Assembly: GCF_900111125.1 (NCBI RefSeq)
Contig: NZ_FOGE01000002.1
Location: 62,001 to 126,000, forward strand
Length of the DNA: 64,000 nt
DNA from: Sphingobium sp. YR768
Lineage (GTDB): Bacteria > Pseudomonadota > Alphaproteobacteria > Sphingomonadales > Sphingomonadaceae
Direction of reading: 5' to 3'
Positions 63,201 through 64,000 of this stretch are shown here, in pieces. A program made the translations under genes and the position numbers. The first letter of the stretch is position 1. Every line of letters starts with the position of its first letter. The notes beneath the pieces are model-generated. The model ran no database searches, was not told the DNA's origin, and saw only the letters and a program-made list of their open reading frames with translations.

Positions 63201-63619
63201 GGGCAGAGGATGCGGCGCAGCGTCATGACGTCATCGAACAGGCGCTCCGTGTCATCGAAGCGCCCGACTATGCCGCGCTCTTCGGCCCGGACGCCCTTGC
63301 CGAAGCGCCGATCGCGGCGGTAGTGGGGGAAGCGGTGATCGCCGGCACGGTCGATCGCCTGTGCATCGGCCCGGACCGGGTGCAGTTCGTCGACTTCAAG
63401 ACCGGCCGGGTCGCGCCGCTGACATTGGCCGACGTGCCGGTCGCGCATGTCCGCCAGATGGCCGCCTATGCCGCCGCGCTCGCCGTGATCTTCCCTGATC
63501 GCATGATCGAGGCGGGGCTGCTCTACACCAGCGCGCCGCGCCTCATCACCCTGCCGCCCGCGCTGCTGGCGGCGCACAAGCCCGGCTTTGTGCCCGCGCA
63601 GGAGAATTTGCCGCTCTGA
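60218..63619 (+). CDS. addA: AddA, UvrD-like helicase-nuclease subunit
   Basis: 1133 aa. SF1 helicase with Walker A ASAGTGKT (30-37), Ia motif CLTFTKAGAAEMADR, Walker B ILVDEAQDTNAAQW, motif III GDFKQAIFGFQG, motif IV region LDRSFRST, motif V VHGAKGLQAP and motif VI LLYVALTRAEERL. C-terminal RecB-family nuclease: GRWLHALFERLP, VIAGTVDRL, VQFVDFKTGR. The 20-base overlap with addB shows coupled translation; ATG 60230 would shorten the N-terminus by four residues. Ends the divL-tsaE-amgK-murU-addBA unit. Confidence 0.96.
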   Translation: MAATMAKALQKLLGDQARAAAPNAHVWLSASAGTGKTHVLTARVFRLLLQGVRPENILCLTFTKAGAAEMADRIHDRLAAWVQMDGTALATDLMALGEDFGPAMQDHARRLFAEVLESTGGGLRIQTIHGFCQQLLTAFPLEADLAPGFRPLDQREQSSLARQTLADLVVTAQEQGDAALMEALQSLSLRLGEGGAEQFLLRCAARGDALSDLPEAIAPWVAEQLGLPDGDIDQWLADQCSDDVFDMRALDWVVRANVDWGKTRALERCDRIAAWRVLDPAGRAATLTDLHRAWAKADGDFLESKGFVPPVDGYADMAMRLYERCGALIAMKLRADYAAVLAQALHAGRAYARGYAQAKRLAGAVDFDDLIARTASLLEQPGIAEWIRYKLDQRIDHILVDEAQDTNAAQWRIVRTLAEEFFAVEWSPEQKVRTIFTVGDFKQAIFGFQGTSPANFEAARLLFKRDADQSGHDFFNLSLDRSFRSTPAVLDVVDRTIATLRGERLGLESGEVHHISANRHPGEVLLWKPVVANLSEEAEGEEDWAEDQERVLAQRIARQIKQWIDEGLMLESRGRPVRAGDIMILVRRRSELARLIVARLYEEQVAVAGIDRLRLNAPLAVRDLLAALRFAVQPEDELNLAALLVSPLIGWTQDELMTRLIGRKTGLWRHLNQTQPDALLQPLRDLLGVADFTTPYRYLEAILSGAMDGRRRLIARLGAEAADPIEELLNAALAFESDDHPSLQRFIDWFDRGEVEIVRDAAAAGDMLRLLTVHGAKGLQAPIVILADACIDPDAGNRSDSLEWNGLPILAPRKAERQGPIGDVAAAAAQVDREEHWRLLYVALTRAEERLIVAGSLGPRAKGEVKPESWFAAVEGAMVSLGAEWDADPLWGATRRWQGSEILPPRKAEPETIAERTALAEPGWLRQAAPAEARPPRPLAPSAQVEDDVPYPPPTPAMRQAAERGRWLHALFERLPAVPVDRRRDAADRWLVQQGAEDAAQRHDVIEQALRVIEAPDYAALFGPDALAEAPIAAVVGEAVIAGTVDRLCIGPDRVQFVDFKTGRVAPLTLADVPVAHVRQMAAYAAALAVIFPDRMIEAGLLYTSAPRLITLPPALLAAHKPGFVPAQENLPL

Positions 63620-63675
63620 CCCGTTGAGCCGGACGCGCGCTCACCCTAGATACGCCTCAACTAAAGGAGACATTC

Positions 63676-63996
63676 ATGGCCACCAAGGCAGTTACCGATA
63701 TCAGCTTCAAGGAAGACGTCATCGATTCCGACAAGCCCGTGCTCGTCGATTTCTGGGCCGAATGGTGCGGCCCGTGCAAGATGATCGGCCCGGCTCTGGA
63801 GGAGATCTCCGAGGAACTGGCCGACAAGCTGGTCATCGCCAAGATCAATATCGACGAGAATCCTGACGCACCGGGTCAGTATGGCGTGCGCGGCATCCCG
63901 ACGATGATCCTGTTCAAAAATGGCGAAGCCGCCGCGACCAAGGTCGGCGCCGCCCCCAAGAGCGCGCTCAAGGGCTGGATCGAAAGCGTATTGTAA
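63676..63996 (+). CDS. trxA: Thioredoxin
   Basis: 106 aa, complete, ending 4 bases before the window edge. Active site WCGPC (residues 30-34), [15 protein letters not shown], the cis-Pro region [12 protein letters not shown], and [15 protein letters not shown]. General cytoplasmic disulfide reductase, a likely electron donor to ribonucleotide reductase, peroxiredoxins and PAPS reductase. AAGGAG precedes ATG 63676. It lies 56 bases after addA, so it may be read from the same transcript or its own promoter. Confidence 0.97.
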   Translation: MATKAVTDISFKEDVIDSDKPVLVDFWAEWCGPCKMIGPALEEISEELADKLVIAKINIDENPDAPGQYGVRGIPTMILFKNGEAAATKVGAAPKSALKGWIESVL

Positions 63997-64000
63997 TTGG

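Overview
This 64-kb window is a chromosomal segment of a Sphingomonadaceae bacterium (Alphaproteobacteria), most likely Sphingobium or a near relative. The evidence is the high-GC, densely packed coding, a DivL-type tyrosine pseudokinase, a PccR-type regulator beside propionyl-CoA carboxylase, the PhaR and HslVU sequence style, and many M28/M2/S9 peptidases. It is mostly core genome. I see no phage, integrase, canonical transposase or CRISPR array, and no gene-free stretch longer than 300 bases.

Layout: topA (5' end outside the window), a lipoprotein, then the leftward lepB-rnc-era operon, split by a small GIY-YIG nuclease gene bounded by palindromic repeats (0-6 kb). Next come pgi, gor, a 2OG-Fe(II) oxygenase, a divergent SDR/LysR pair and a Tat-exported nucleoside hydrolase-like protein (6-13 kb). 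A complete propionyl-CoA to succinyl-CoA module follows: pccR <-> pccB, a second GIY-YIG gene with a different repeat family, mce, mcm, bioB, a small membrane protein and pccA (13-23 kb). Then csaA, an M28 peptidase, an MHS transporter, alr, and a thiolase / PHA-synthase-like / phaR group (23-31 kb). Then an archaeal-type proS, a third GIY-YIG gene broken by an amber codon, oligopeptidase B-like, hslVU, an entericidin and tRNA-Val (31-38 kb). A mixed metabolic and membrane stretch follows: DPP-IV-like peptidase, DUF418, a CmoB-like methyltransferase, asd, DUF2238, M2 peptidase, diguanylate cyclase, amn, peroxiredoxin, yqgE and ahcY (38-52.6 kb). The window ends with a rightward run of overlapping genes, divL-tsaE-amgK-murU-addB-addA, followed by trxA (52.7-64 kb).

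The most interesting feature is repeat-bounded GIY-YIG cassettes. Two homologous small GIY-YIG genes each sit inside an otherwise conserved gene cluster. Each is bounded by a different palindromic repeat family, yet the arms have the same arrangement: an inverted pair upstream of the gene and a single arm downstream in the same orientation as the proximal arm. This resembles the REP/RAYT relationship, but with a GIY-YIG nuclease in place of the tyrosine transposase. Edges of this and other repeats repeatedly supply the Shine-Dalgarno sequence of the next gene (era, GIY-YIG-2, mce, mcm, csaA, hslU). Regulatory candidates include a TTTGCAAA-type operator at pccR/pccB, an ATAAAGA-AA-TCTTTAT palindrome before ahcY, and a heat-shock-like promoter before hslV.
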